Of a stretch of DNA of 64,000 nucleotides, positions 47,994-58,792 are shown one piece after another. The DNA lies in contig JABYQU010000018.1 of the NCBI GenBank assembly GCA_022264855.1, positions 496,001 through 560,000 on the forward strand, in the 5' to 3' direction. Positions within the stretch are counted from its first letter, which is position 1; the number at the start of each line of letters is the position of its first letter. The notes beneath the pieces are model-generated. The model had not been told where the DNA came from, did not search any database, and saw nothing but the letters and a program-made list of their open reading frames with translations. A program made the translations under genes and the position numbers. The DNA is from Lenzites betulinus (lineage: Eukaryota; Basidiomycota; Agaricomycetes; Polyporales; Polyporaceae).

Positions 47994-50447
47994 ATGTCGA
48001 ACGACCAACGCCGCGAACAGTCGCGCCACGCGCTCGAAGAGGAGCTCCGCATTGCCGTTCTGCCGGATGCCGCCGACGAAGATGTCGAGGAGAGGGCGCG
48101 CGGGGCTCTGGCCCAACTGGTGCGCTCCCCCCCCCTCTTGCCTGGCGGACTCCGCGATCACTGACGCCTCCCTACCCACAGGACGAGCTCGTGCTCCTGA
48201 CCGAACGGCCAGGCACGGTCCGTCGCTTCGCCGACGAGCTCTATACCCACTTCGCGGACTTCGCGACGGGCATGGGAGATCCGCCGGCGGACCACCCCGA
48301 CGACTACCCCTGGGTCCACCCTCTTTTCGTCCGCGCGTGGGCTCGCGCGACCGGTGCGCCGCTCCCGGAGTCTGTCGTTGCCGCGCGGGCTACTCCAGCT
48401 GCCTCGGCGCAGCCCCCTTCGTCGCCCGCGCCCGTCCCCGTCGCACTTCCGGGCGCCTCCGCGCGCGCAGTCCTTCCACCGCCGGCGCCGCCTCCAGCAA
48501 GCGTCCGCGCCCTTCCTCCTCCCCCGAACCCACGGCCCCGCCTGCGAAGCAGCCGAAACGCGATAAAGGTAAGGGTAGGGCCCTGCCGCAGGAGGATCCG
48601 CCGGCTGCTTCCGCGTCCGAGACCGACGACCCCATCGCGTCGATCCCCACACGCGCGTCGACGTCCAAGCTCCTCCCCGTGGAGAAGAAGGCGGGGTACC
48701 GCCGCGCACCAAAGAAGAAGACGGTCCGAATCGAGGCTCCTGCTCCGCGGAAGCGTCGTACCGGCCTTCCCCAGCTCTCGCCGCCGGTCTACCCGCGTAA
48801 GGCGCGGCTGCCAAATGATCGCATGAAGCGCGTAAGTCCCCTCAGCCTCGTTCTCCGTTCGCAGGCTAACAATCCCCTTGGCCCCCCTCCTTTTCGCAGT
48901 GCACTGGTTGCCGGGGCCGCGAGCCTGACGGTAGCGAAATGCGCTGTATTATGCGCGAAGGGCTCGACCGGTGCGACCGCTGCTGGTACGGCCGGCAGTC
49001 TTGCCATCTAATCAACCCGGTCAAGGCCTCCGGGAAGATGGCCGCGATCCAGGGTCGGGGCTACGCGGACTGGTACCGCTCGAAGGGATACTCGTACGGT
49101 GCGCCCTCCCCTTCTATTCTTCTCCGCGCTCTGCTCGAGCTCCGAACGCTGACTTCCTACTTCGCGTAGCGGCCCCGCCTATCGCCCGCGAGGTCTTCAA
49201 CGTCTGCCACATCCGCGGCTCCAAGCACCTCATCCCGCCCTGGGTCGTCGAGGAGCTTACGCAGGAACTGGGTCGCCCGCCCGTCTATCCGCTCCCTCCG
49301 CAAGACCCCGTCGCTTCCGGTACCGAATCCGCGAGCGGCGACGATTCCGACCAGGGTTCCGCCCAGTCCGCCGGAGAAGAAGCCAGCGACGCGGAACCGG
49401 TAGAACCCCCTGTCGACGCTCCGGTCGCAGAGCCCCGTCCTCGCCCTCGTCCTCGGCCGGTGTCTGCCGCTGCCTCGACCTCCGTAGCTACCGCGAGATC
49501 CTCCGGCGCGGTCGAGAGGGCGTTCGGGGCTCACGGCTTCACCGTCGGGGTCCAAGGGGCTCCGCCGCTCTCAAAGCAAGGTCCGCCCTCCTCCTCACGC
49601 CGTCGCGCAAGACGCGAAACTAGTGCTGATGTCGCGATAGCCCCTCTCGGTAGCGGCGCTACGCCCGGCGCCGCTTCGACCTCGCTCGCGTCCGTCGGCG
49701 CGACCAGTGGCCAGACTGCCGATGCGCAGGCGCGTCCGCGAGAGGTACGCGTAGTTTCGCGATCCTTCAGCTGCACTTGCTAACTTCTCTTGCTCTTTGT
49801 TTCCATAGGACCTCGAACTCCACCAAGAGGCGTCGGACGACGGCGACGCCGACGGACCCTTCGTGCCCTCGGCCTCGGCCGAAGATCCTCCCGCCTACTG
49901 GCCCGTCAGCGAGGCTAGCTTCCGCGACTGCGTCGACACCGAGGTCGAGTGGTTCCGCCGCGAGTTCACCCGCGAGTTCCGCCAGTCCCTGTCCAAGCAG
50001 CGAGCCAACCCACCCAACGAGCTCCCCGGTCTCCCGCTCGACGACGTCGTCGCCTTCCGCATCTTGGCCCAGCAACAGGCCTTGTTCAAGGCGCGGTCCG
50101 ACGCCTTCGGCACCCTGATGGCCGGGGCTTCTCGCGGCATGGCCGACTACTTGGAGCAGTCGAGCAAGTTCCTGGACAAGGCCTTCCAACACGTCGACGC
50201 CCAGCTCGCTGCGCTGGCGAACGGTTCCGCCGAGCCGGAGCGCGGTTCCGCTGAACTGGAGCACGGTTCCGCCGCCTTCGAGCGCGAGTCCTCTGCCTTC
50301 GCGCGCGGTTCCTCCGTCGACGCTGCCTCCTCTGCGGGCCCCGTCGCCGGTCCTTCCTCGCTCCGCCAGGTTCCGCTGCCCGGCTCCTCCGCCGGAGCCG
50401 GAACGTCCGCGAACGCCGAGTCCGCGACTCGCTCCAGTCCTTCTTGA
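47994..50447 (+). CDS. Antisense cassette gene 3: six-cysteine, zinc-cluster-like protein
   Basis: Exons: 47,994-48,119, 48,182-48,831, 48,900-49,098, 49,170-49,744, 49,809-50,447; introns 62-71 nt with canonical ends. The second exon needs one frame change between about 48,370 and 48,510, so a further short intron or a real frameshift lies there. Product about 720 aa. Order: acidic start; WVHPLF block; Pro/Ala linker; basic segment (KKKTVRIEAPAPRKRR); a cysteine motif C-x2-C-x9-C-x8-C-x2-C-x6-C (CTGC...RCDRCWYGRQSC) at 48,900-49,010; Ser/Glu/Pro-rich linker; C-terminal helical block (EWFRREFTREFRQSLSKQ). The spacing recalls fungal Zn(II)2Cys6 DNA-binding clusters but is not a standard match. 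Basic region plus cysteine cluster suggests nucleic-acid binding, which is an inference. Confidence 0.65.
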
Positions 50448-50768
50448 GTTCCGGAACGCGTTGGCGTCCGAGGAGGTCTTCCGGCTGTACAGGTTAGCTC
50501 GCTCTCGTCTTCGCCCGCCGTCGCTCCGTCCTACTGTCCCTACGTAACCGCACCAGTCCATATAGTTCGTCCGTACACCAGCGAGAAACAGTTAAGCACC
50601 GAAATGAGTGTAAGAAAGCCGCGTAGATCGGCGGAAGAGGTACGTGTATTGATGAAGTGAAAGGCTTGTAAGTACAAGAAGGGAAAGGGCAGTGGCCCGA
50701 AGTCCAAAACGAATGTAATACTAGCTTCTCGTATCGAAAGCGTCTCGTCCGTAGCGAGCGTAACAGGC
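50448..50768. other. Tail-to-tail spacer between cassette gene 3 and pol
   Basis: This 321-bp spacer separates the convergent 3' ends of the antisense gene and pol. It is less GC-rich than the coding parts and probably holds both polyadenylation regions. No clear AATAAA was fixed. Confidence 0.4.
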
Positions 50769-53700
50769 TTACTGGTCCTCCTCCGCGGACTCCTCTTCCG
50801 CGATTGCGTGTTCTGGGGAGAGGATTTCCGGCTCCGGTACGTCTTCGCCATCGTCGTCGGAGCCCACTAGCTCCGCTAGGCGTTTGTCCGAAATGTCCGC
50901 GAAGTTCGGTGGCAGCGGTATCTCCGTACGCGCTAGGTAGGGGATCAGGCGAAAGGCACCGACCGCGCGATGCAGAACGGAGCCGTCGAGTTCGCACAAT
51001 ACGTAGGCCCCTCCGCGGTTCCTCGATATCACCACTAAGGGCCCGTGTACCGCGCGCGCATCTTGCGATTGAGGGACTTCTCGATCTGCGTGTGTCGCAT
51101 CAGTACGAGAGCTCCCGCTTTGAAGTCGTAATCGCGGATCGTGTGCTGGTGGTCGCGCTCGAACTTCCGCGCCGCTTCCGCACGGGCGCGGAATACCTTC
51201 GAGTTGAGCCGTACAAGCTGTTCGTGCCGCCGTTGTAGCTCCACCGCGCGCCGCGCTATGAGATCGCCAGTGCTGATGAGGCTGTCGGGAGCTGGCAAAA
51301 GGTACGTTGCCTCTACGATGTCTAGGGGCAGGACTGGGTGACAGCCTGTGACTGCGAAGTATGGTGAACAGCCCATTCGCTTTCGGACAGTGACCCGTTC
51401 CGCCCAGAACGCGAAGTGAGCCCCTTGCGCCCACTTGTGCTGTTCGCCGCCTACGATCTTGTAGAGGACCTGACGTGTGTCGAAGTGGGAGTGCTCCACT
51501 ATGCCGTTCGCTTTGGAATTGTAAGGCGAGATGGAAATGTGGTGGATCTTGAATCGCTTCTGCAGGTCTCGTACCGCGCTGACGAACGCGGCGCCGTTGT
51601 CCGTTACGATCTCCGACATCGCCCCCCACCGGCAAAGTAAGTCCTGGAAGATGAAGTCCGCGAGGGTCTTCGCGGTTTCGGCGCGTAGCATACGCCATTC
51701 TGGCCACGCGGAAACCGAGCATCGCGCCGCGACTAGCATGGTGAATCCGCTGGACGTCGGCATCTTCATCGTGTCGATATACCACTTCGTGCAGAGTGCG
51801 CCAGGCGCCGCCACGACCGGAGGGATGAGTACCAGACGGTGTTGTCGCGTTTGGCAGATATGGCAGGTCCGCACGTACCACGTCGTGTCTTCGCGCATCG
51901 TCGGCCACCAGAATCGCTGTGCGATATGTTGGAGTGTCGCGTAGTGTCCGCGATGACCCATCTCGTCGTGCGCTGCGACCATGACTGCTAAACGTCTCTC
52001 CTTCCATACAATCACCTTGTGCTCGCCATGGACGTCCTTCTTCCACAGTCGGCTGCCGTCATAGAAGAAGCCCTGCGCGTACTTGATAAAGGTCGCGTAT
52101 GCGGAGTCCTTGCTGAGATGTGCCGGTCGCTGAAGGGTCCTCAACCAGTCCTTCACGTCATTGAGACGTCTGTCCACTCGCGATGCGTGTTCCGAGTAGG
52201 GCATCGCCGGTGGGCCGTCCGGTATCGCGATCTCGTGTGTATGTTCTTCTGTCGCAAATCTGACCTTCGCGCGTGCCTTCGCCCTCGCCGTTCGCTGAGT
52301 GGTCGCTTCGGAGTTCGTGGTAGCACCCTCCCCCTCACTGAAATCTCGACCGTCCTCGGTCGCGTCCACGAGGGCGAAGAGCTGTACGGGTGTCGAAACT
52401 GTTCGCGTGCCGCGCGAAGGTACTGGGAGGATGTGGTGTATGAAACCGTGTACTCGATCGATCCAGTCTTCGAAGTCGTCCAGGTCACTCGCGGGTGCAT
52501 CCCCAGGCTGCGCGGGTCGTCTCGAAAGGCCATCAGGGCCATGCGACGTGCCGGGAACGTGAACAAGGTTGAAATGGAAGGTGAGGATGCCTAGGATCCA
52601 GCGATTGATGCTCGCGCCGGGCGCAAGATCGGGGTTCTGGAGCATGCCTTTGATGTACCGTGCGTCGACCTCCACGATGAGGTTACGAATGCCGACGAGG
52701 TAGATCTTGGTCGCCTGCAGCGCACGGAAAAGGCCATACAGTTCCAGTTTTGGTTGGGAAAACCGCGATTCGCGGTCGTTGAGGGTAATGGAGCCAAAGC
52801 GACTATAGAACCGCTTCCGTGGGTCTTCTTCGTCGCACTGGCAGAGGTGATATCCAACCGCGATGTATGAAGTGTCGACCGCTAGGATTACGGGGGCATG
52901 CGAATCGTAGTTGATCGCACGAAGTGCCGGAGACTCCAGTAGGGCCTGGCGGAGGTCGTTCATCGCGGCGAGTTGTGCTTCGCCGAACTCGAACGGTACG
53001 TCTTTTCGCGTAAGCTGTACCAGTGCGTTCGCGCGTTTCGCGAAGTTACGAATGAAGATCCGCACGACCCCAATGGTCCCCAGAAAGGCTCGTACGTCCG
53101 ATAGGTCTTTGCAGGGCCCCCAGTTGCGGATTACCGCGGCGCGGGACTCGTCCGGCAGTCGTCCTTCCGGGGTGCAGCGATGTCCGACGACCATGATTTC
53201 GCGGGCGCACAGAATGGACTTGGTTCCTGAGAAGGTCCCACCAGCGTACTTCATTCGCTGGACTACGCGGTTGATGTTCCCGAAGTGCTCCCACACGAAG
53301 CGCCGGATTCCGCGGTTCTGCGGAATGGTTTCGTAGACTCCGTTCGCGTCGCGATAGTCGGATTCGGGTCCTTTGCAGGGCACATCGTCGATGTAGGGAG
53401 CTGTGAGGTCCGGGATCTCTGGGCGCAGGATATAGGTGACGTCCTCGTGAAAGATCGGCACAGAATTGGACCAGCCCATAGGCAGCGTACAGTGTCTGAG
53501 CGCGCCGAAAGGCGTCTGGAAGGTAGTGAGGTCTCGAGAGGATTCCGCGATTAGCCGCTCGTCGTAGCCCACGTAGAGGTCGAAGATCGCGCCGCAAGCG
53601 CGTCCCCCAAACTGTTCCGCGAGGTAGTCCGGCGTTGGCGGTACCCCTGAGTGTTGGATGGTAACGCGGTTCAGCGGCTCAAGACTGTGGACGATACGCA

Positions 53701-54751
53701 GCGAGTGTTTGTCCTTCTTGAGGACGCAGAACCATCGCGAACGGTAGGACGAATTGGAGGGTTCGTAAACGCCAGCTGCGATCTTTCGCTTCAGCATTTC
53801 GCACACCTCCTTGTACAGTCCCGGTGGAATTGGTATGTTCTTCTCGACCCACGGAGTATGCGGGAGGACGGGGAACTCGACGGGCGGAAAGAACTCGGCC
53901 TTAAAGCAACCGCGTTCTTCATCGCTCCATGCGAAGCCATCGTTGTGGAGGCTCATGAAGTGGTGCAGGAGCTTCTTCTCCTCCGGCCATAAAAAGTCGC
54001 CGCCGTGAGCCTTGTCGAACGCCTCCTTACGTTCCTGAGTATAACGCCCAGTCGGTGTGAACGGTGGAGGCGTCGGGGAGAGCGTGGGCATCGTGGCCAG
54101 CGGATCCCCAGTGATATTGCGCTCGATGCGGAACTGCTCCGGACACGTTCCGAGAACGGCGCGAACCTTCTGTGCGACGGGCTTGTACTTCTTCTTGGAC
54201 TGGACATAGGCACTTGCAAGCCCTTCCTCAGTCGAAGCATCCGCCGCTACACCAGGACCGACGTCCGTCCGCGGGGCCTCGCGGAGCTCGTTTGCTACCG
54301 TGCGCGAGTATACTACGCGGGAGCCCTTGTCCGTTCTATAGGAGAACGCGAACACACCGCTGGAGTGGGGATTGGGTTGCGCTGATTGCGAATATCGCGG
54401 GGTATCGCCTTCGCTAGTCTGCGCTGAGCTAGAGAAGGGTTTTACGGCTATAGGCCCGCGAGCAGTCGAGGCTGAGAAGGAAGGAAAGAGAGAGGGAGAA
54501 GGACAAGAGTACGAGTCATCGGACGGTTCGCTTTGTGGGTTTTGGGCGTGGAAATACGCTTTCGCTAGGCTCGGGAGTTGATCGCAGGCGGAGAGATAGA
54601 GAGCAGGCATAGGGAGGGAAGGATCGGAGAGCAGGGTATAAGCGCGAATGCGCGGAACGTCGCCTTCTAGTTCTATGATAACGGCGATGTCGTCACTACC
54701 TTCCTCAGATAGTGGGTTCGGGTCGGACTGGCTCGGGGTTCGGACGGGCAC
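50769..54751 (-). pseudogene. Gypsy Pol: reverse transcriptase, RNase H, integrase (frameshifted near the end)
   Basis: The main frame is 54,751-51,035; a second frame continues it to 50,769. Reverse transcriptase: RSRWFCVLKKD, then catalytic YIDD at about 53,384-53,395. RNase H: LAVDTSYIAVG, PKLELYGL, VEVDARYIKG and VHVPGTSHGPDGLSRRP. Integrase: HHCC zinc domain (HRGHYATLQH, CHICQTRQ) and the D,D,E core (WYIDTMKMP, VTDNGAAF, NGIVEHSH). Near 51,040 the main frame stops after RARYTGP, whereas the conserved continuation (LVVISRNRGGAY) is in another frame: one base is missing or misread. The integrase C-terminus then ends with an acidic tail and no chromodomain. Pol has no AUG at its start; it overlaps gag by at least 47 bases in the +1 frame, so translational frameshifting is likely. 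Confidence 0.93.
52324..52361 (-). other. Internal copy of the polypurine-tract region
   Basis: This 38-base stretch inside pol repeats the sequence at the 3' LTR boundary (45,531-45,568) with about 4-5 differences, including the purine tract (GAGGGGGAGGGT on the minus strand) and the following GGTCGAGATnTCAGTG block. A central polypurine tract gives a second plus-strand primer in some retroelements. Confidence 0.7.
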
Positions 54752-57700
54752 GAAATCGAGCCCGTCCCCGCGGAATGGTGGGGATCGTCGCGATTTGTCC
54801 AGTATTGGGGCACTCGATGGTGATGGTCTGGTCCTCGTTGTCGAAGTTCTTGATGACGCTCTTGGTTAGGACATCGAACGGCCTTCCGAGGAGCATGTCG
54901 TACGCCGCGTTACGAACGACGTGGACTTGCAAGTATAGGACAATTGTCGAGACCTTGAACGGCATGTTCCGCACCAAACCGAGCGACTTCTCGACCTCCC
55001 CGTTCGCGGATTGCATATTCAGCCGTATCGTGGGGTCGTACGAGAGCCCAAGATGGTGGCAGACGTGCTCCGACATCGCGACGATCATGCAACCAGGGTC
55101 GACGATCGCTTCTACGTACTCCTTGGTGTCGACGAGACCAACGATTGATCGCAGCGCATGCGACTCCTTCGCGTTCTTCAGAGGAGGGCTCTCACCAGAC
55201 GGGGCAACATCCCGAAGGTAGACATCGTAAAGGTCAGGGAGAACGTAACCGCCAGGCTCCAAAGGTGTTCCGAAGCACGAGAGCTCTTCCGGTTCTGCTC
55301 CGTCCGCGGTCGAGGATCCTTCGACGCCAGCGAAGGCAACGGTCCTTTGGCCGGTGGGTGGGACTCGTCGCGGAGTGACCGCTTCGCGGAACTTCGCGCG
55401 GACCTCCGGCGCCAGTGAGAGGAGCTCCTCCGTTGAGACATTGATCACGGGAGTCTTCATCATACGCTCGAAGACTGCGGCTGCGAGCCCTGGCTGGTAG
55501 ACTGGTGCAATCGTGCGAAAGGCGCCGTCGCGCTCCTGTTCCTTCGGCTTCGCGGGCGGCGCTCCAAAGTTGCGTACGTTCGGGGGCGCGTAAGTCGCAT
55601 CGCGCGCCTTCGCGAAAGGGTGTTCTGGTAGCGGTGGTTGGCCTTGGTCCGCCGGTGCGCGATACGGCGTCGCTGGGCGTTCCTGTTGTCGCGGCGGCTC
55701 GGGCACCTGGTTCTCCGTCGTCCGGATGGTTGCGTCGTGTACGGGTCGCTCGCGGTCCCCGGTCGCTACCGTTTCGCGGAAACGCAGAGCGGGTTCGAGA
55801 TGCGGAGGGACCAGTCGCGCGGGTTGCCCAGTGGCGTTCGCCTTAGGGGGCGCGAAGGCCGCTGGCGAGCGCGAGGGTCCCGGGCGCGAGTCCGCGGAGC
55901 GTTCGCGGTTTTGAGGGCCTGGCGACGCAGGTCGCGATACCGGTCGCGAGCGCGGTTTTGGGAACGAGGGTACCTCCACGCCATCGAAGCGTTCCTTCCC
56001 CTTCTTGAGCATGTACAGCTCGTGCTCTAACTGTTGGATGCGGTCCTCCGCGGTGAACTGGAAGCTACTAATCCACGGTTCGACGTCCTCCGCGATCGCA
56101 AATACCATTTGGGCCGCTGGGGCTGCCTGCGCGGGGTTCTGACCTTGGCGAACACGTTCCCGTCGGTGCCATTCGTAGAGTCGGTCGCGCATAGTCAAAC
56201 CGTCGAACCCAGGGAGCTGTCGCGGGAGGAACTGACCAGTAGGGAGCACAATCAGCCCTTCCGGGTTACGCGAGCACTTCCCTTCGCGGATGTCAGTCTC
56301 CGCTGCCGGGCAGTTCCGCAGCATATGGTTCGCATCGCCGCAGTAGTGGCAGAAGCCGTTTGGTAGCGCGTTCGCCGCGAAACCGTTCCCTCCCTGCTGG
56401 AAACCTTGCGCTCCCTGCATCATGCCCTGGTAGTTAGGCGCGGGGCGCGCTCCGGCGTTCGGGGGTCCTAGAAAGCGATTCGCGGTCGCGGAAGCATTCG
56501 CATTGTTGCCACCTTGCGCGAGGAGCCGGAAGAGCGGCGCGAGATCCTCCACTTTGATGGTCGAAGAGTCCGCGGGCGTCGTAGTCGTAGGGGCCGCCGG
56601 GGCCACTTGGTACGACGCCGTCGTCGTTCCGTGCAGGATGAATTTCGCGGCCTCGTAGACTTTGGCCAGCTCGTAGGCCTCGTCTGGATGATGGTCTGGG
56701 TCTTTGAGCTGAAGGCGCTGCGCGACCTGGTCGTGAAGGGGGTTGCAGAGACCGCTGAAGAATAGTCTCGACTGCTCGAAGGTGGACATCTTGTTGTGCT
56801 GAATCAGGTAGGACGTCATGGCATAGAACGGCCGATAGAAGTCGCCGAGTTCGCTACTGGTGGTGATTGGAGCCTTACGGCGCGACTCGACCAGCTTGTC
56901 CACTTCGGCATTGGAGAACTTCCGCGTCTCGCTAGCGCCGGGGTGCGAAGCGTAGATCGCCGCGCGGAACTCCTCGAAGGTCTTCGTTTGGTCCTTGTAC
57001 TCCTCCATCTCCTCGTAGAACTCCGACTCGCTGATCGGCACGTAGCGCGTGACCCACTTCTTCTGTACGTTGGGGTCCGTGATTCCCGCGATCTCGAAGA
57101 GGGTCTCGAGGTCCTGGAAGAACCTGCGAAGGTTCCGCGGCTCGCTAGAGTCAAAGGTGGGCGCGGTCGCATGACCGCGTGCCGGCATAGCACGGCGCAT
57201 CGCGAAGTTGTTCTGTTCCGCCATCGAAGAGACTGTAGATGGCTCGCGCGAGTGAGAGGATACGCTGGGGGTTTTACGCGTCGCGTTGCTGTCTGAAGAC
57301 GATGGCTCTAAAGGAGTGAGGTTCGAGACTGCGGATTGCGGGCTACCGTATGGCGTCGCGTAGTTGACGAAGGACTCTTCGGCGCCTTCTGGGAGCGATT
57401 CGGGAAAGAGAGGCGGCGACGAGAGAATCGCGCGGTGTACGATAGCGTCTGCCGTGTCCTGTAGCCACTGGGTCGCGGACGGATCGGTTTCAAGCGCCTG
57501 GATGCTTTTCGCGAGTAGCGAAAAGAGTGGGTCTACTAGCGCCGGTACCAAGTCCAGTACCAGTTGATTCCGAAGTCGCGAGACACCTCGTAGGAGCTGA
57601 TCCACGAAGTCTTGTTGTTGAGGAGCAGTGAGGTTTGACTCGTCGTCGTTCGCGAGCGTCGCGTTTGAGGCCCACTCAGGTAGGGGGGCGGTTGCGATGA

Positions 57701-58031
57701 CTGCGAGGGCGTCCGAGCGGATTCTAGCTGCAGTGGAGGCGCGGAGCGGAGCAGGTTTGTTCAGAAGTATCGCGGTGCCCGTATCGAGAACAGCCAGTGC
57801 CGCACGGAGGAGCGCGTCGATCTGATCTTCACTGAGGGAGCGCGGAAGCCTTTTTGCGAAGGCGCGGATCTGGTCGGGTAGGAGGGCGCTTGAGAGTGTA
57901 TCGTTTTGCCGAGACGCGGAACGCGATACGCGGTGAATTGCGGGTGAGACGGCGCTATCGCCGTCGAAGGAGGAAGCCGACAAGTGAAACTTGTACACAC
58001 ACCCCCTGCGGTGGTCACCAGAATGATGCAC
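54705..58031 (-). CDS. Gypsy Gag with zinc knuckle and aspartic protease
   Basis: The open frame covers 1,108 codons, but it begins inside the LTR/PBS without an ATG. The first good ATG is at 57,224 (MAEQNNFAMRR), just before the capsid-like helical region (RNLRRFFQDLETLF), so the true start is either there or through a spliced leader. A CCHC zinc knuckle (CHYCGDANHMLRNC) lies at about 56,311-56,350. A Pro/Arg-rich linker follows. The C-terminal part is a retropepsin with active-site IVDPGCMIV (DPG in place of the usual DTG/DSG) and the conserved MLLGRPF. The frame ends VRPEPTI. Gag packages the element RNA; the protease matures Gag-Pol. The frame is intact. Confidence 0.9.
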   Translation of the reverse strand: MHHSGDHRRGCVYKFHLSASSFDGDSAVSPAIHRVSRSASRQNDTLSSALLPDQIRAFAKRLPRSLSEDQIDALLRAALAVLDTGTAILLNKPAPLRASTAARIRSDALAVIATAPLPEWASNATLANDDESNLTAPQQQDFVDQLLRGVSRLRNQLVLDLVPALVDPLFSLLAKSIQALETDPSATQWLQDTADAIVHRAILSSPPLFPESLPEGAEESFVNYATPYGSPQSAVSNLTPLEPSSSDSNATRKTPSVSSHSREPSTVSSMAEQNNFAMRRAMPARGHATAPTFDSSEPRNLRRFFQDLETLFEIAGITDPNVQKKWVTRYVPISESEFYEEMEEYKDQTKTFEEFRAAIYASHPGASETRKFSNAEVDKLVESRRKAPITTSSELGDFYRPFYAMTSYLIQHNKMSTFEQSRLFFSGLCNPLHDQVAQRLQLKDPDHHPDEAYELAKVYEAAKFILHGTTTASYQVAPAAPTTTTPADSSTIKVEDLAPLFRLLAQGGNNANASATANRFLGPPNAGARPAPNYQGMMQGAQGFQQGGNGFAANALPNGFCHYCGDANHMLRNCPAAETDIREGKCSRNPEGLIVLPTGQFLPRQLPGFDGLTMRDRLYEWHRRERVRQGQNPAQAAPAAQMVFAIAEDVEPWISSFQFTAEDRIQQLEHELYMLKKGKERFDGVEVPSFPKPRSRPVSRPASPGPQNRERSADSRPGPSRSPAAFAPPKANATGQPARLVPPHLEPALRFRETVATGDRERPVHDATIRTTENQVPEPPRQQERPATPYRAPADQGQPPLPEHPFAKARDATYAPPNVRNFGAPPAKPKEQERDGAFRTIAPVYQPGLAAAVFERMMKTPVINVSTEELLSLAPEVRAKFREAVTPRRVPPTGQRTVAFAGVEGSSTADGAEPEELSCFGTPLEPGGYVLPDLYDVYLRDVAPSGESPPLKNAKESHALRSIVGLVDTKEYVEAIVDPGCMIVAMSEHVCHHLGLSYDPTIRLNMQSANGEVEKSLGLVRNMPFKVSTIVLYLQVHVVRNAAYDMLLGRPFDVLTKSVIKNFDNEDQTITIECPNTGQIATIPTIPRGRARFRARPNPEPVRPEPTI
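58003..58020 (-). other. Primer-binding site
   Basis: Three bases inside the 5' LTR, the minus strand reads TGGTGACCACCGCAGGGG. It begins with TGG, the complement of a tRNA 3' CCA, as expected for a tRNA-primed element. The tRNA species was not identified. Confidence 0.7.
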
Positions 58032-58792
58032 TCAACCGACCGGTAAGGACGGATGAAAGAGACGGTCGAGAGCCCAGAAGGTCGAGACCGGGCTGCGAAG
58101 ACGTCTCGCGGAGCGCGAGGAGATGCAAGGTTCGCGTCGGGTGCCCTTACGGCGGCGCAGTACGCAGAGAAGCGCGGAGGGAGGGGAGGGGTAGCGGTAA
58201 GGCGGAAGGTGCGCAACGACTCAGCTAAGCTGGCGTTTCCGCAGTACGCAGGAGGGTCGCTTCGTAGCCGGTGTCGGCGTCGCAGAAAACTCGTAACGCA
58301 ATCGCAACGCTAAACGCTAAATCGCAGGGGTTCGCAGTTCGCAGAGTTCGCAGGGTTCGCAGTTCGCAGTTCGCTGTTCGCAGGGTCGTCGCTGGGTTCT
58401 TCGAGGGAAAGTGAGATTCTGAGCCAAGGGGGGGTCTGATTGTCACGGCCCGAGGGCGTAGGTATTTACAGGGAGAGTCCGCACGTCCGATGTCATCAGA
58501 AAGTCTCTACGGAAGGCCCATCGCGAAGGGGATCGAGGCCACGATGTGCCGGACGCTAACGCGTAACGCGGAATGCGGAACGTACCATCGCGCTCCGTAC
58601 GGACCGGCACCACGGAACGCAAGCCCTCGCGCGCGGATCGGCCCATGCCCTCGCGATACCGCGCGATAAGCCGTCCGCATACGGGCAAGGCCCCCTGCGC
58701 TGCAATGAGTCCTCCGCACCACGAAGCCCTCGGACTCGCGGAAACCGCGAAAAGAGTAGGTCGCGGGCGTTGGCTCGGCACGGGGCGTATCA
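58024..58792 (-). repeat. 5' LTR (element orientation)
   Basis: 769 bp, same length as the copy at 44,763, differing by eye only at 58,309 (G instead of A). Confidence 0.97.

Larger units (their letters stand above)
44763..58792 (-). mobile_element. Ty3/Gypsy LTR retrotransposon with antisense gene cassette, 14,030 bp
   Basis: Terminal direct repeats of 769 bp (44,763-45,531 and 58,024-58,792) start TGATGC and end TATCA, flanked by CCGG duplications. The element reads on the minus strand: 5' LTR (58,024-58,792), primer-binding site, gag with protease, pol in the order reverse transcriptase, RNase H, integrase (Gypsy order), a 4.8-kb block of three genes on the opposite strand, polypurine tract, 3' LTR. 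The LTRs differ by one base by eye (A at 45,048, G at 58,309), so insertion is recent. Pol has a frameshift near its end, so this copy may be defective. At 14 kb it is far larger than a usual fungal Gypsy element (about 5-8 kb); the antisense cassette accounts for the excess. Confidence 0.95.

Noticed and set aside
47430..48179. 249-codon minus-strand frame inside the retrotransposon
   Set aside because: It is antisense to the promoter and first exon of cassette gene 3 and is Arg/Gly-rich without pattern.
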